From positions 1 through 64,000 of the forward strand of contig NZ_JXQM01000003.1 of NCBI RefSeq assembly GCF_000832065.1: a DNA stretch of 64,000 bases, written 5' to 3'. Source of the stretch: Nitrosospira sp. NpAV. Its GTDB lineage: Bacteria > Pseudomonadota > Gammaproteobacteria > Burkholderiales > Nitrosomonadaceae. Each line of letters begins with the position of its first letter. The stretch's first letter is position 1. The notes under the pieces were generated by a model that worked only from the letters and a program-made list of their open reading frames with translations, was not told the DNA's origin and ran no database searches. Both the position numbers and the translations under genes were made by a program. Below, in pieces: positions 46,122 to 56,652 of this stretch.

Positions 46122-47294
46122 TCATGCCATCAGGAATTCCTTTATCAGCATGGATAGGGTATCCACTACCTGCTCTGCCTCGCTCCGCTGCATGACGAGT
46201 GGCGGTAACAAACGCACCACCTTATCCGAAGTAACGTTGATCAGCAGCCCTCGTTTTAACGCCTCCTTCACAAGATCGCCGCAGGGTTTGGAAAGTTCGA
46301 TACCAATCATCAACCCCTGTCCACGAATTTGCCTGACATCCGGCAAACCGGCCAACCGCGCTTTAAACATGCTGCGCATGAAATCGCCCACTTCCATCGC
46401 ATTTCTTAGCAAATCGTCTTCTCCGATTACCTCCAGCGTGGTAAGCGCGGCGGTACAGGCCAAGGGATTGCCGCCAAAAGTAGAAGCGTGATTGCCCGGC
46501 TTGAATACTTCCGCCGCGGTGCCCTTCGCAAGACAAGCACCAATGGCTACACCCGAGCCTAAACCTTTAGCCAGCGTTATCACATCCGGCATAATGCCGC
46601 TGTGCTGAAAGGCGAACCATTTGCCGCTACGGCCGATCCCGCACTGCACCTCGTCGAGCATCAGCAGCCAGCCGTTCTGATCGCATAGATGGCGCAAACC
46701 TTGCAGATAATTCGCCTGAGGCACATTGACGCCCCCCTCACCCTGATAAGGTTCAACCAGTATGGCGACAACATTCTTGTTGTGCACGCCCACTTGGGCC
46801 ACGGCTTCCAGGTCATTGTAGGGAACCCGTGCAAAGCCGGTAAGTAACGGCTCAAAACCGGCCTGCACCTTGCGGTTCCCGCTTGCAGTCAAGGTCGCCA
46901 TGGTGCGTCCGTGAAAGGATTTTTCCATCACGATAATAGTGGGCAGATCGATACTTCGGCCATGGCCATAAAGCCTCGCCAGCTTGATCGCCGCTTCGTT
47001 TGCTTCCGCGCCGGAGTTGCAGAAAAAAGCGTTGTCCATGCCCGACAATGCCGCCAGCCTGCTGGCCAATTGCTCCTGTTTACCGATATGATAAAGATTG
47101 GAAGTGTGAATAAGCGTCCCGACCTGTTTGCAAAGCGCCGCAACAAGTTTGGGATGACAATGTCCCAGACCGCATACCGCAACGCCGGCAAGCGCATCGA
47201 GATAACGCTTCCCTGCTTCATCCCACAGCCACACGCCTTCTCCTTTGGCAAAGGTGACGGGGAGCTGCGAATAAGTATTCATCAAATTTGACAT
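46122..47294 (-). CDS. argD: Acetylornithine aminotransferase
   Basis: A 390-residue PLP class III aminotransferase. The PLP lysine is Lys243 in VITLAKGLGSGVAIGA; CNSGAEANEAAIKLAR and MLDEVQCGIGRSGKWFAFQ are conserved. It converts N-acetylglutamate semialdehyde to N-acetylornithine. It heads the arg run and is downstream of the decarboxylase gene on the same strand, separated by a strong hairpin. Confidence 0.93.
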   Translation of the reverse strand: MSNLMNTYSQLPVTFAKGEGVWLWDEAGKRYLDALAGVAVCGLGHCHPKLVAALCKQVGTLIHTSNLYHIGKQEQLASRLAALSGMDNAFFCNSGAEANEAAIKLARLYGHGRSIDLPTIIVMEKSFHGRTMATLTASGNRKVQAGFEPLLTGFARVPYNDLEAVAQVGVHNKNVVAILVEPYQGEGGVNVPQANYLQGLRHLCDQNGWLLMLDEVQCGIGRSGKWFAFQHSGIMPDVITLAKGLGSGVAIGACLAKGTAAEVFKPGNHASTFGGNPLACTAALTTLEVIGEDDLLRNAMEVGDFMRSMFKARLAGLPDVRQIRGQGLMIGIELSKPCGDLVKEALKRGLLINVTSDKVVRLLPPLVMQRSEAEQVVDTLSMLIKEFLMA

Positions 47295-47511
47295 AAGAAT
47301 CTCTATAAATCCAAGTTTTATCGTGATACTACGTTACTCAAGTTATCTGACGATTACAGACCGGCAAGTATATGCGCCGCGCCAAAATTCCTCGCACGCT
47401 CAGCCGGTGCCTGATTGGCAATTGAACTGATTTGGGTCTCCAGTTCATGGAAGTACCCATAATCCTGGAAGCGCCTATAAACAAACACCTTTTCCTAGAG
47501 CCAGAATGCAG

Positions 47512-47533
47512 CACGGCGGCATGAGCCGCCGTG
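47512..47533 (-). terminator. Strong hairpin after the decarboxylase gene
   Basis: CACGGCGGC and GCCGCCGTG (47512-47520 with 47525-47533) form a perfect 9-bp GC stem with an ATGA loop, about 35 nt past the decarboxylase stop. On the minus strand no U-run follows; on the plus strand TTTTTT is 10 nt away. It could pause transcription or protect the mRNA end. Confidence 0.55.
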
Positions 47534-47567
47534 AATTGTTCATTTTTTACACAACTTGTATCTTTAC

Positions 47568-49547
47568 CTATTTAACCAGCTTTTTCAAGCCTTTTTCCTC
47601 GGTGATGGTCAGCAATCTCAAACACGGTAGATATCCATCATAAACGATCCCATGCACTTCAACCCGTTTCTGGGAACGCAACATGCTTACGAGATATTGC
47701 ACGACCGCTTGCGTGATAGTTTGTCCCGGCACCAGCACGGGTATGCCGGGCGGATAAGGAGTGATTTGATCCGCGCATATCCTGCCATCCAGATTGTTGT
47801 TGACTCTTTCCTGCTCATCCAGCAGCGGCATCAGCTCACCGCCACAGTAGAACGCATCACGCGGCAGATATTTCAGGTCGGTAAAACCGGGAATCTCCGG
47901 GGTCTGGTAGAGCCGGCGGGGCGCACGGCCTTCGCGCGCAATGCGCATCAGCGCATCATAGAGCCGCGAAACCTTGCTGCGGGTGGTGCCAATGGTGAGC
48001 AGTAGCGTCAGGGTATTGAAGGTGGATTTCTCCACCTGAATGTTATAACGCTCGAACAATTCCTGAATTAAATCCTCCACCGTAAAGCCGCAGCGGGAGA
48101 TGTCGACGGTAACCTTGGTGGAATCGAGCTGAATATTGTCTTGCTTGACTTCGTCAGGCAGCAGATCAGAGAGCTCCAGTACCCGGAATACCCCGGTGGA
48201 GTTGATTTGCATACGGACTTCCTTCGCCAGTTCCAACGTCCGTGAAAGCAGCTTGTACCCTTCCAGCATCGCCTGCTTGCGTGCCACGTCGAGGCTTGCA
48301 ATCATGCTGTATTGCGGACTGGTGGACGTGTGCATGTTGAAGTTCTCGCGAAACAGATGCTCCTTGAAGCCGGGGTCGTTGACATGAATCATGCTGGATT
48401 GAGAAAAAGCCGACAATACCTTGTGCGTACTCTGGGTGGCATAGTCTGCGCCCGCTTCCATCGCGGTGGGGCGAAAGGCCGGATGAAAGCGGGCAAACCC
48501 GTACCAGGCTTCATCAATGATGACTTTGATTCCCCTGGCGTGCGCCGCCTCAATGATAGGCGGCAAATCGTAGCGCAAACCATCATACGTACAACTGGTG
48601 AGTATGAGCGCCTGGGCATCCGGGTGTTCTTCAATGGCACTGAACAAGGTCTGCTTGGGCACCGGTCCATAAACACTGAATTTCTTGTTGACCGACGAGT
48701 CAAGATAAATCGGATGGGCACCGGACAGCACGACACCGTGATGCACGGACTTGTGGCAATTCCGGTCCAGCAGCAGCTTCTCGCCGGGAGCGAGCAATGT
48801 CTGAAATATCACCTTGTTCGCAGTAGAGGTACCGTTGGTGGCAAAAAAGGTGCGCCGCGCCCCGAATGCCTTCGCCGCAATCTTCTGCGCCTCCGCGATC
48901 ACGCCGGAGGGTTCCATCAGCGAATCAAGCATCGGTACCGACACCGACAAGTCTGCACGAAAAACATGCTCGCCAATGAACTGGTAAAAATCACTGGCCC
49001 AAGGGCTGTCACGAAGCGAATCGCCGGAAGAATGCCCGGGCGTGTGCCACGCATCCTTCGCCATGAGCACATAATTTTTAAGCTGGTCATAAAACGGTGT
49101 GCGCGCTTTCTCCTGAAGCTGCGCATTGAGAATGCGGTACATCCCCCGGTAATCACGCTCTTCACGATAGAAGTAGCCGTCCACCGTTTCGGAAAAGAGT
49201 GCATCCACCACTTCATCCTCTTTTTCCTGTGCGATCAGGATGTAGATATCCAACTCCGGACGAAATCGGGTGATTTTCTGTACCAGCGTCAACGCTGTCA
49301 TTTGCAGGTTACGCGAACCCTTTTCGCCGTTTTTCAGGGTATAGAGCGTATCGTCCACCACTACCGACTGAATGTCGCCATCCTCCTCGATTGCCTGCAG
49401 TGCTTCGCGTGCGGTGGTAACGCCGGCAAAAGTGATCCCTAACGGATTTTCCAGAGACTTGGCGGCCGCATTCAGCCCCTTGATGAGCTCCTTTAATATC
49501 AGTTTCTCATCGTTGATGACAAGAATCCGGCTGACTGGTCTCTTCAT
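47568..49547 (-). CDS. Orn/Lys/Arg decarboxylase, PLP fold type I
   Basis: A 659-residue decarboxylase with an N-terminal CheY-like wing domain (about 5-125), the PLP domain with Lys376 in STHKVLSAFSQ after VIIDEAWYGFARFHP, and a C-terminal lobe. This is the acid-inducible-type arrangement (AdiA, CadA, SpeF). The substrate, arginine, lysine or ornithine, cannot be read off, but its position beside argD, argF and argG suggests arginine or ornithine for polyamine formation. The length is a little below the 710-750 usual for E. coli members. Confidence 0.85.
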   Translation of the reverse strand: MKRPVSRILVINDEKLILKELIKGLNAAAKSLENPLGITFAGVTTAREALQAIEEDGDIQSVVVDDTLYTLKNGEKGSRNLQMTALTLVQKITRFRPELDIYILIAQEKEDEVVDALFSETVDGYFYREERDYRGMYRILNAQLQEKARTPFYDQLKNYVLMAKDAWHTPGHSSGDSLRDSPWASDFYQFIGEHVFRADLSVSVPMLDSLMEPSGVIAEAQKIAAKAFGARRTFFATNGTSTANKVIFQTLLAPGEKLLLDRNCHKSVHHGVVLSGAHPIYLDSSVNKKFSVYGPVPKQTLFSAIEEHPDAQALILTSCTYDGLRYDLPPIIEAAHARGIKVIIDEAWYGFARFHPAFRPTAMEAGADYATQSTHKVLSAFSQSSMIHVNDPGFKEHLFRENFNMHTSTSPQYSMIASLDVARKQAMLEGYKLLSRTLELAKEVRMQINSTGVFRVLELSDLLPDEVKQDNIQLDSTKVTVDISRCGFTVEDLIQELFERYNIQVEKSTFNTLTLLLTIGTTRSKVSRLYDALMRIAREGRAPRRLYQTPEIPGFTDLKYLPRDAFYCGGELMPLLDEQERVNNNLDGRICADQITPYPPGIPVLVPGQTITQAVVQYLVSMLRSQKRVEVHGIVYDGYLPCLRLLTITEEKGLKKLVK

Positions 49548-49763
49548 GAAGCGCTGCCTTCAATATAAAAACCGCTTTATGCGCTAAAACAACATTGATT
49601 GCAAGCCTAGAAAGAGATTTCAATCCAGATGATCCATTAAGGGCTCGAGTTGACGGCAAAACAGGGGAGAGACAGTCTTGCCGGCGGGAAAAGTCCATAG
49701 CTTGGTCTATCAACGCTGTGCAAGCGACGAAAATGCGTTCACATTTCATCTTGGAGCGTCTGA

Positions 49764-51203
49764 ATGCAGTCAGGACTGAAACGGTCTATATTGAAAAACA
49801 TGAAACCGATCATTTCTGTTGTGCATCATGGTGTGGCGGCGCTGCTGCTTTTGCTGCCGGCTCTCGTTCTGGCTGCACCGGTGATAGTACTGAAAGTGCA
49901 GGGTCCGATCGCACCGGCCAGCGCCGACTTTATCGAACGCGGTTTTCAACGTGCCGACCACGAGAAGGCGTTACTCATCGTGTTGCAACTGGACACGCCA
50001 GGCGGCCTCGATGGCTCGATGCGGCAGATCGTGCGCGACATTTTAGCGTCACCGGTCCCGGTGGCGGTTTTTGTGGCGCCCGGTGGAGCGCGGGCGGCCA
50101 GTGCCGGCACCTATATTCTTTATGCCAGCCATATCGCCGCGATGGCTCCAGGCACCAATCTGGGTGCAGCCACACCGGTTCAAATCGGTGGCTTGCCGGA
50201 ATCGCCCGAGCCGCCAGCCAAGCCCAAATCCAAGCCGAGGCCATCACCGGGTTCACCCGCGACACAGCCGGATGAGAGCCATGATCAGAATGCAAAAGAT
50301 GACAGCGTGCCGGCGCAGGATAAGATGTCGCGCAAATTGATCCATGACGCCGCCGCATACATCCGTGGGCTTGCGCAGATGCGCGAGCGCAATGCGGAAT
50401 GGGCTGAGCGGGCCGTGCGCGAAGCGGTAAGCCTGTCGGCGACTGAAGCGCTGAATCTCAAAGTCATCGATTATGTTGCTACTGACATACCGGATCTATT
50501 GAAACAGGTAAATGGCAGACAAGTCACCCTACTTGGCCGGAATCTGACTCTGGATACGGTTTCGGCCACAGTGGAAGTCGTCGAACCCGATTGGCGTACG
50601 CAATTACTGGCAGTGATCACCAATCCCAGCGTGGCATATATCCTGATGCTAATCGGCATATACGGACTTTTCTTTGAATTTTCCAATCCCGGGTTTGTAT
50701 TACCCGGTGTGGCGGGCGCTATCTGCCTGCTGCTTGCCATGTATGCATTCCAGCTACTGCCGGTGAATTATGCCGGCCTTGCCTTGATCCTGCTCGGCAT
50801 CGCATTCATAACAGCGGAAATCTATCTATCGGGCTTTGGCGCCTTTGGCATGGGCGGCATTATTGCTTTTGTAGTCGGTTCATTGATGCTGATTGACACC
50901 GATATGCCCGGCTACGGCATTTCCTGGCCTGTGATTGCGGGCATTACCTTGGCCAGCGGATTATTCCTGATCTCTGTCATCGGCATGGCGCTGAAGGCGC
51001 GGCGCAGCCCCATTGTCAGCGGCCGTGAGGAATTGATCGGCGCCGTGGGAGAGATGCTGGAAGATGCCTCGGGAGAAGGCATGGCCCGCATTCATGGCGA
51101 AATATGGAACGTACATTGCGCGCAACCTCTAATCCATGGACAGAAGGTGCGCGTGACAGGAATGGACGGTCTGGTCTTACAGGTAACTTCAGCGGAGAAA
51201 TAA
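49764..51203 (+). CDS. NfeD-family membrane serine protease
   Basis: A 479-residue protein: signal peptide, a ClpP-like S49-related protease domain with Ser113 (ARAASAGTYI) and probable Lys191 (SRKLIHD), a Pro/Lys/Ser insert (about 147-187), membrane helices about 290-395, and a C-terminal OB-fold NfeD domain. Archaeal relatives cleave the stomatin C-terminus, and the next gene is a stomatin-like protein. The ATG at 49764 has GGAG 7 nt upstream; 49800 is an alternative. Confidence 0.88.
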   Translation: MQSGLKRSILKNMKPIISVVHHGVAALLLLLPALVLAAPVIVLKVQGPIAPASADFIERGFQRADHEKALLIVLQLDTPGGLDGSMRQIVRDILASPVPVAVFVAPGGARAASAGTYILYASHIAAMAPGTNLGAATPVQIGGLPESPEPPAKPKSKPRPSPGSPATQPDESHDQNAKDDSVPAQDKMSRKLIHDAAAYIRGLAQMRERNAEWAERAVREAVSLSATEALNLKVIDYVATDIPDLLKQVNGRQVTLLGRNLTLDTVSATVEVVEPDWRTQLLAVITNPSVAYILMLIGIYGLFFEFSNPGFVLPGVAGAICLLLAMYAFQLLPVNYAGLALILLGIAFITAEIYLSGFGAFGMGGIIAFVVGSLMLIDTDMPGYGISWPVIAGITLASGLFLISVIGMALKARRSPIVSGREELIGAVGEMLEDASGEGMARIHGEIWNVHCAQPLIHGQKVRVTGMDGLVLQVTSAEK

Positions 51204-51263
51204 ACCGAAATCCGGGAGTGAGCGGTCAACTCCCAGATTTAGGTTAAATAGAGGAGACATTCC

Positions 51264-52064
51264 ATGTTTACCAATTTCGGCTTTGGCACCCTTGTCATCA
51301 TTCTCATGCTGCTGTTTACAGCGTTTCGCATCTTGCGGGAATATGAGCGCGGCGTCGTATTCATGCTGGGCCGTTTCCATAAGGTGAAAGGTCCAGGCCT
51401 CATCTTGATAATTCCCGGTATCCAGAAAATGGTACGGGTCGACCTGCGCACTGTCGTGATGGATGTCCCCAGTCAGGATGTGATCTCACGCGACAATGTC
51501 TCGGTGAAAGTCAATGCGGTGGTATATTTTCGTGTGGTCGATCCGCAAAGAGCCATTATTCAAGTGGAGAATTTCCTTGCTGCCACCAGTCAGTTCGCGC
51601 AAACGACCCTGCGCTCCGTACTGGGCAAGCATGAGCTTGATGAAATGCTGGCGGAGCGCGAGAAACTCAACATGGATATCCAGAGGGCGCTGGACATCCA
51701 GACCGACGCATGGGGCATCAAAGTCTCCAACGTCGAGATTAAGCATGTGGATATCGATGAATCCATGATACGGGCCATTGCCCGCCAGGCGGAGGCAGAA
51801 CGCGAGCGGCGTGCCAAGGTGATTCATGCCGAAGGGGAGTTGCAAGCATCGGACAAATTGATGCAAGCCGCGCAAATTCTCTCCCAACAAACGGGCGCGA
51901 TGCAACTTCGTTATCTACAGACTCTCACAAATATCGCCAATGACAAGTCCAATACCATCATTTTTCCCATACCGATGGACTTGGTATCGGCGCTGACGGA
52001 GGCCTTCAACCGTTATCCGGCAGAAACGCCCAATAAGTCCCCTGAACGTACTGCTGTCAGATAA
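51264..52064 (+). CDS. Slipin/stomatin-like SPFH protein
   Basis: A 266-residue membrane scaffold: an N-terminal membrane segment (about 5-22), the SPFH/band 7 domain starting [14 protein letters not shown], and a coiled-coil region ([20 protein letters not shown]). GAGGAG precedes the ATG. It is paired with the NfeD protease, a conserved module thought to handle membrane-domain quality control. It is convergent with rpsT. Confidence 0.9.
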   Translation: MFTNFGFGTLVIILMLLFTAFRILREYERGVVFMLGRFHKVKGPGLILIIPGIQKMVRVDLRTVVMDVPSQDVISRDNVSVKVNAVVYFRVVDPQRAIIQVENFLAATSQFAQTTLRSVLGKHELDEMLAEREKLNMDIQRALDIQTDAWGIKVSNVEIKHVDIDESMIRAIARQAEAERERRAKVIHAEGELQASDKLMQAAQILSQQTGAMQLRYLQTLTNIANDKSNTIIFPIPMDLVSALTEAFNRYPAETPNKSPERTAVR

Positions 52065-52146
52065 CAGAAAATAAATACCTAACGAAAAACAGAAAAAATG
52101 AAGAGACTCTACGGATTGCTGGCTCGCCTTTAACGCGACTGGCCGG

Positions 52147-52410
52147 TCAGGCCATTGCCTTGATGGCGGCTGACAAACGGCTCTTGTGGCGAGCAGCCTT
52201 ATTCTTGTGAATGATTCCCTTGTCGGCAATCGAATCAATGGTGCCGATGGATGCCTTGAATGCAGCTTGCGCGATGGTTTTGTCAGTGGTCCCAACAGCC
52301 TTTCTCACATGTTTGATCGCGGTGCGCAACTGGGAACGCAGACTGGTGTTTTGATCACGTTGCTTAACATTTTGTCTCGCACGTTTTCTCGCTTGTGCAC
52401 TATTGGCCAT
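52147..52410 (-). CDS. rpsT: 30S ribosomal protein S20
   Basis: An 87-residue basic protein, [20 protein letters not shown] at the start and [11 protein letters not shown] at the end, typical of S20. GAGGG lies 6 nt before the ATG at 52410. A longer frame to 52476 adds 22 unlike residues. It is divergent from murJ, the usual arrangement. Confidence 0.96.
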   Translation of the reverse strand: MANSAQARKRARQNVKQRDQNTSLRSQLRTAIKHVRKAVGTTDKTIAQAAFKASIGTIDSIADKGIIHKNKAARHKSRLSAAIKAMA

Positions 52411-52634
52411 GTAGATCCCTCGATTGACGATTTCTAAAAATTTTTGAATGTTACGGACATTTTCGCCACATTGCAAGGAAAACAGTGTTAACGGTAGCCG
52501 GCCAAACTATCTGGATCTAGGGACCTCCTCCGGGTGCGGGAACCAAGCGGAGAGCCTTCCGAATCGATGGCGGTCCCGGGACGAATCAGCGATACACGGC
52601 CGCAACGGGTATATTCAGGTTAACATACTCCCCC

Positions 52635-54173
52635 ATGAATCTGCTCAAAACCCTTGCCACCGTTAGCGGGATGACACTGATATCCCGAATTCTGGGATTC
52701 CTACGCGATGTGCTGATCGCCCGTATTTTTGGTGCCGGCGTCGCAACCGACGCATTCTTCGTTGCCTTTCGCATTCCCAACCTGTTGCGCCGCCTGTTTG
52801 CCGAGGGAGCATTTTCACAAGCATTTGTGCCTATCCTTGCAGAATACAAAACCCGCCGCACCCCGGAGGAAACACGTGAACTCATCGATCATGTTACGAC
52901 ACTCCTGTCCGCTGCGCTGTTTCTGGTTACATTGATAGGGATTATCGCCGCGCCCCTCATAATATATGTCAGCGCACCGGGATTTGCGGCCAGTCCGCAG
53001 AAATTCGAGCTGACGGTCGAACTGCTGCAAATTACCTTTCCCTACATACTGTTCATCTCACTGGTTGCCCTGGCGGGAGGCATACTCAACACCTATGGCA
53101 AATTTTCAGTACCAGCGCTCACGCCGGCACTGTTGAACCTGTCGTTCATCGGCTGCGCCTTGTGGCTTGCGCCATTCATGAATCCACCGGTGCTCGCGCT
53201 TGCCTGGGCGGTATTTATCGGCGGCATATTGCAACTCGCCTTCCAGGCACCCTTTCTTATGCGCATCAAGCTGATGCCGCGTCTGCGGCTGAAATCCCGC
53301 GACACCGGCGCATGGCGCGTACTTAAGCAAATGGGCCCCGCAGTGTTTGGTGTCTCCATCGGCCAGCTAAGCTTGCTCATCAACACAATATTTGCCTCAT
53401 TCCTCATTACGGGCAGCGTGTCGTGGCTCTACTATGCCGACCGGTTGATGGAATTCCCCGCCGGCCTGTTGGGTGTTGCACTGGGAACAATATTGCTGCC
53501 CTCATTATCCCGCCACTACGCCGACAACAGCACTGAAGAATATTCGCGCCTGCTGGACTGGGGCCTGCGCCTGACCATGCTGTTAACGCTGCCCGCGGCG
53601 CTGGCGCTGGCACTGCTTGCCACGCCGCTCATCGCAACATTGTTTTACCACGGCGAGTTTTCCGCCCACGATGTATGGATGACGCGCAACGCGTTGGTCG
53701 CTTACAGCGTGGGACTGCTTGGACTGATACTGGTGAAGGTACTGGCGCCCGGATTCTATGCGCGGCAAAATATCAAAACACCCGTGAAGATTGCCGTCCT
53801 TACCCTGATCGCGACCCAGTTGATGAATCTCGCATTTATCATACCGCTGCGCCACGCCGGACTCGCGCTAGCCATTGGCCTGGGTGCCTGTCTTAATGCC
53901 GGGCTGCTCTACTACAAGTTGCGCAGCCATCAAATCTATCAACCGCAACCGGGATGGGCGATTTTTATCATCAAGATATTGGTGGCGCTAGCGGTAATGG
54001 GTAGCACATTATGGTTTGCCTCAGGCAGCGACGAGTCGTGGTTGTTGACCCGAACCCTGGAACGCGCCGCCCGGCTGACATGGATAGTCATAGCGGGCGC
54101 AATAAGTTACTTCGTTACGTTGTGGCTGCTCGGTTTCCGCCTCAGGAATTTCAAACGACGCGACACGATATAG
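52635..54173 (+). CDS. murJ: Lipid II flippase MurJ
   Basis: A 512-residue protein with about 14 membrane helices, beginning [23 protein letters not shown] and with [21 protein letters not shown], the MurJ signature containing key Arg residues. It moves lipid II across the inner membrane for peptidoglycan synthesis. Positions 52411-52634 hold both this promoter and that of rpsT. Confidence 0.95.
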   Translation: MNLLKTLATVSGMTLISRILGFLRDVLIARIFGAGVATDAFFVAFRIPNLLRRLFAEGAFSQAFVPILAEYKTRRTPEETRELIDHVTTLLSAALFLVTLIGIIAAPLIIYVSAPGFAASPQKFELTVELLQITFPYILFISLVALAGGILNTYGKFSVPALTPALLNLSFIGCALWLAPFMNPPVLALAWAVFIGGILQLAFQAPFLMRIKLMPRLRLKSRDTGAWRVLKQMGPAVFGVSIGQLSLLINTIFASFLITGSVSWLYYADRLMEFPAGLLGVALGTILLPSLSRHYADNSTEEYSRLLDWGLRLTMLLTLPAALALALLATPLIATLFYHGEFSAHDVWMTRNALVAYSVGLLGLILVKVLAPGFYARQNIKTPVKIAVLTLIATQLMNLAFIIPLRHAGLALAIGLGACLNAGLLYYKLRSHQIYQPQPGWAIFIIKILVALAVMGSTLWFASGSDESWLLTRTLERAARLTWIVIAGAISYFVTLWLLGFRLRNFKRRDTI

Positions 54174-54488
54174 CCAAGGGCCGGAGTTGAAGCAAAAAGC
54201 TGGAACAAAATCCGCCTGCGAATGCCTGCCGATACTTGCAATCGCTAACATCACGGCGGGATTTCCGCTCTCGCCAATCCCGCATCCCCAGCCGTAAAAG
54301 CGGCATGCGCAAATTACCCTTCCCCTCGCTGCGCTTAGCCTCTAATTTCCTTCACGGAACCCGCATCCGAAATCTTTAAAACCGAAGCCGTACCGCACGT
54401 TATAAAAAAGTTCATTTTAAACTCGAATTAGCCCTATAATGGCGACGGTTACTTCGTGCTGGCTGCACATAATTTATATATTTTAAAC
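54174..54488. other. Intergenic region upstream of mlaA
   Basis: About 315 bp between murJ and mlaA, same strand. No gene was seen. The 3' part holds the mlaA promoter candidate. Confidence 0.6.
54411..54440 (+). promoter_or_regulatory. Probable sigma-70 promoter of mlaA
   Basis: TATAAT at 54435-54440 is a perfect -10 box. TTCATT lies 18 nt upstream as a weaker -35. Transcription would begin about 54447 and leave a leader of about 40 nt to the ATG at 54489. Confidence 0.55.
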
Positions 54489-55463
54489 ATGGCTCACCTC
54501 GTCAGATCTTCCTCCCTATCGTTATTACTCCTGGGATTTCTTCTTAGTGGCTGTGCTACAACCAATAAGAGCACGGTGACTAGCGAAAGCGCTTCGGCTA
54601 GTAGCAGCGCTGCCGCCACGAGCGCTTCGGTTGACTCAGGCACCTCTGCCACGGGCGCGTCGCCTGCAACGAGCACTGATACGAGTGCTTCTGCTGATCC
54701 AAGCACCAGCGCTTCGACCGATAAGAGTGCCGCAGTCAATAACGAAAAGAGCTCGCCGGAGTCGGCGGGTGGCCCTGTATTCAAGAATGGCGCGCCGGTC
54801 GCCTATCCGAAATACACTGACAAAAAAGACCCGTGGGAGCCCGTGAATCGTAAGATATTCGGGTTTAACGAGTCGGTTGACAATTACGTGTTCAAGCCGG
54901 TGGCAAAGGGCTACAAGTGGTTGGTGCCTGATCCTGTTGAAACGGCGGTGGGAAATGTTTTCTCCAACTTGAATGATGTCCCGGTCACAGTTAATAACCT
55001 GCTGCAACTCAAATTCAGTAATGCACTGACGAGCACCACGCGCTTTCTCGTCAACAGCACTTTGGGCCTTGCCGGTATAGTTGACGTGGCGAGCGACATC
55101 GGCTTGGAGAAACACGACGAAGACTTCGGCCAAACCATGGGTTATCATGGTGTCGCGACCGGACCTTACCTGGTGCTGCCTTTTCTTGGACCCAGCTCCA
55201 CTCGTGACGCCGGGGGCCGCGTGCTTGACCTGGCTACAGATCCCGTCTTCATAGGCAGCTTCTTTGTAGCGCCTTTTGTAGGCCCCATCGTTGGCGGAAC
55301 CCGGGCAACCGATACACGTGCCGGATTGCTTAAATCCGAGAAGACGCTGGATGAAGCCGCCCTGGATAAATATGAATTCGTACGCGACGCCTATCTCCAG
55401 CGTCGGCGCAACCTGGTGCATGATGGCAATCCGCCCAAGAGCAAAGATACGGAAGAAGATTGA
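54489..55463 (+). CDS. mlaA: Outer-membrane lipid asymmetry lipoprotein MlaA (VacJ)
   Basis: A lipoprotein (lipobox LLSGC, Cys21) that removes misplaced phospholipids from the outer leaflet. The MlaA domain starts about residue 106 with PWEPVNRKIFGFNESVD and includes NNLLQLKF, STLGLAGIVDVASDIG and GPSSTRDAGG. Between the lipobox and the domain is an unusual linker of about 70 residues made almost only of Ser, Ala, Thr, Asp and Gly. This raises the length to 324 from a usual 250. An upstream GTG (54456) is possible, but the lipobox spacing favours 54489. No other mla genes are near. Confidence 0.87.
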   Translation: MAHLVRSSSLSLLLLGFLLSGCATTNKSTVTSESASASSSAAATSASVDSGTSATGASPATSTDTSASADPSTSASTDKSAAVNNEKSSPESAGGPVFKNGAPVAYPKYTDKKDPWEPVNRKIFGFNESVDNYVFKPVAKGYKWLVPDPVETAVGNVFSNLNDVPVTVNNLLQLKFSNALTSTTRFLVNSTLGLAGIVDVASDIGLEKHDEDFGQTMGYHGVATGPYLVLPFLGPSSTRDAGGRVLDLATDPVFIGSFFVAPFVGPIVGGTRATDTRAGLLKSEKTLDEAALDKYEFVRDAYLQRRRNLVHDGNPPKSKDTEED

Positions 55464-55690
55464 ACAATTTCTGAAAATTCAGGAATCGCAGCAATCCCGT
55501 TCCGGCTAGAGAAGTTCGTGCTTTACGAGACAATGCGGTACGACAGGGGGACGGTGACAAACCGGGTGCCACTGCTTCCCATCGCGGCACCTTGATATTC
55601 CCAGACGGCCGTCGCTTGGCCTCGGGGAAATACCGGATACCTCCCCGATCCCCGAATCAACTTCTTTTCTGTATCAAATTCCAGCTAAAT

Positions 55691-56572
55691 TCAAGGCATT
55701 GCACGTAACGCCGCAATACGTGTCTCGAGTGGCGGGTGCGACATAAATAGACCCCTAAGACCGTTATTCCCTCCGGAAATACCGAAGGCCGCCAATCTAT
55801 CCGGCAACTGCGTGGGTTCATGCTGTTGTTTAAGTCGCTCCAACGCGGCAATCATTTTGTTCCGCCCTGCCAGCTGCGCACCCCCCGCATCGGCGCGAAA
55901 CTCACGCTGGCGGCTGAACCACATGACTATCATGCTGGCAAGTATCCCCAATACCATCTGGGCCACCAGGGTCGTGATAAGAAAAGCCGGACCGTGATCC
56001 CGCTCGGTCTTGAATACCACCCGATCCACAAAATGACCGATTACCCTCGACAGGAAAATCACGAAAGTATTGACTACACCTTGAATCAGCGCGAGTGTGA
56101 CCATATCGCCGTTTGCGACATGACTTATTTCATGCGCAAGCACTCCCTCGATTTCATCTTTTTGCATGTTATGCAGCAAGCCGGTGCTCACGGCCACCAA
56201 TGCATCATTGCGATTCATGCCCGTGGCAAAGGCATTCACGTCGGGCGCATCATAAATCGCCACTTCCGGCATGCCAATTCCTACACGATCGGCTTGACGC
56301 TTGACAGTCTCCACCAACCAGCGCTCGGTCGGATCGGAAGGCTGCTCGATCACCACCGCGCCAGTCATACGCTTTGCGGTCCACTTGGACATGGCAAGCG
56401 AAATCAAGGACCCGCCAAATCCTATCACGCTCGCCATAATAAGCAGGGAATTGAAATCTATGCCGCTACCCTCGGCATCCAGCATACGGTCCACACCTAA
56501 TAGGCGCAGGGTAATGCTCAGCACTAATAGAATCGCCAGATTGGTGATTACAAATAAGAAAATTCGTTTCAT
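55691..56572 (-). CDS. htpX: Membrane metalloprotease HtpX (M48)
   Basis: A 293-residue protease for quality control of membrane proteins. The zinc site is HEISH (147-151). Helices are at about 4-22, 42-62, 158-180 and 193-213. [21 protein letters not shown] and [20 protein letters not shown] are family blocks. It stands alone, downstream (minus strand) of dsbB. Confidence 0.94.
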   Translation of the reverse strand: MKRIFLFVITNLAILLVLSITLRLLGVDRMLDAEGSGIDFNSLLIMASVIGFGGSLISLAMSKWTAKRMTGAVVIEQPSDPTERWLVETVKRQADRVGIGMPEVAIYDAPDVNAFATGMNRNDALVAVSTGLLHNMQKDEIEGVLAHEISHVANGDMVTLALIQGVVNTFVIFLSRVIGHFVDRVVFKTERDHGPAFLITTLVAQMVLGILASMIVMWFSRQREFRADAGGAQLAGRNKMIAALERLKQQHEPTQLPDRLAAFGISGGNNGLRGLFMSHPPLETRIAALRAMP

Positions 56573-56652
56573 AGAGGTGGGTTCGTTGAGACGTGTAAAA
56601 GACAGATTGTAAATGGGGCTGCAAGTTCAGTTTTCAAGTACGAAAATGCTCA

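Noticed and set aside
48312-49442. 376-codon open frame on the plus strand opposite the decarboxylase
   Set aside because: It is fully antisense to a clear PLP enzyme, has no protein resemblance and no ribosome site. It is a by-product of the codon bias of the real gene.
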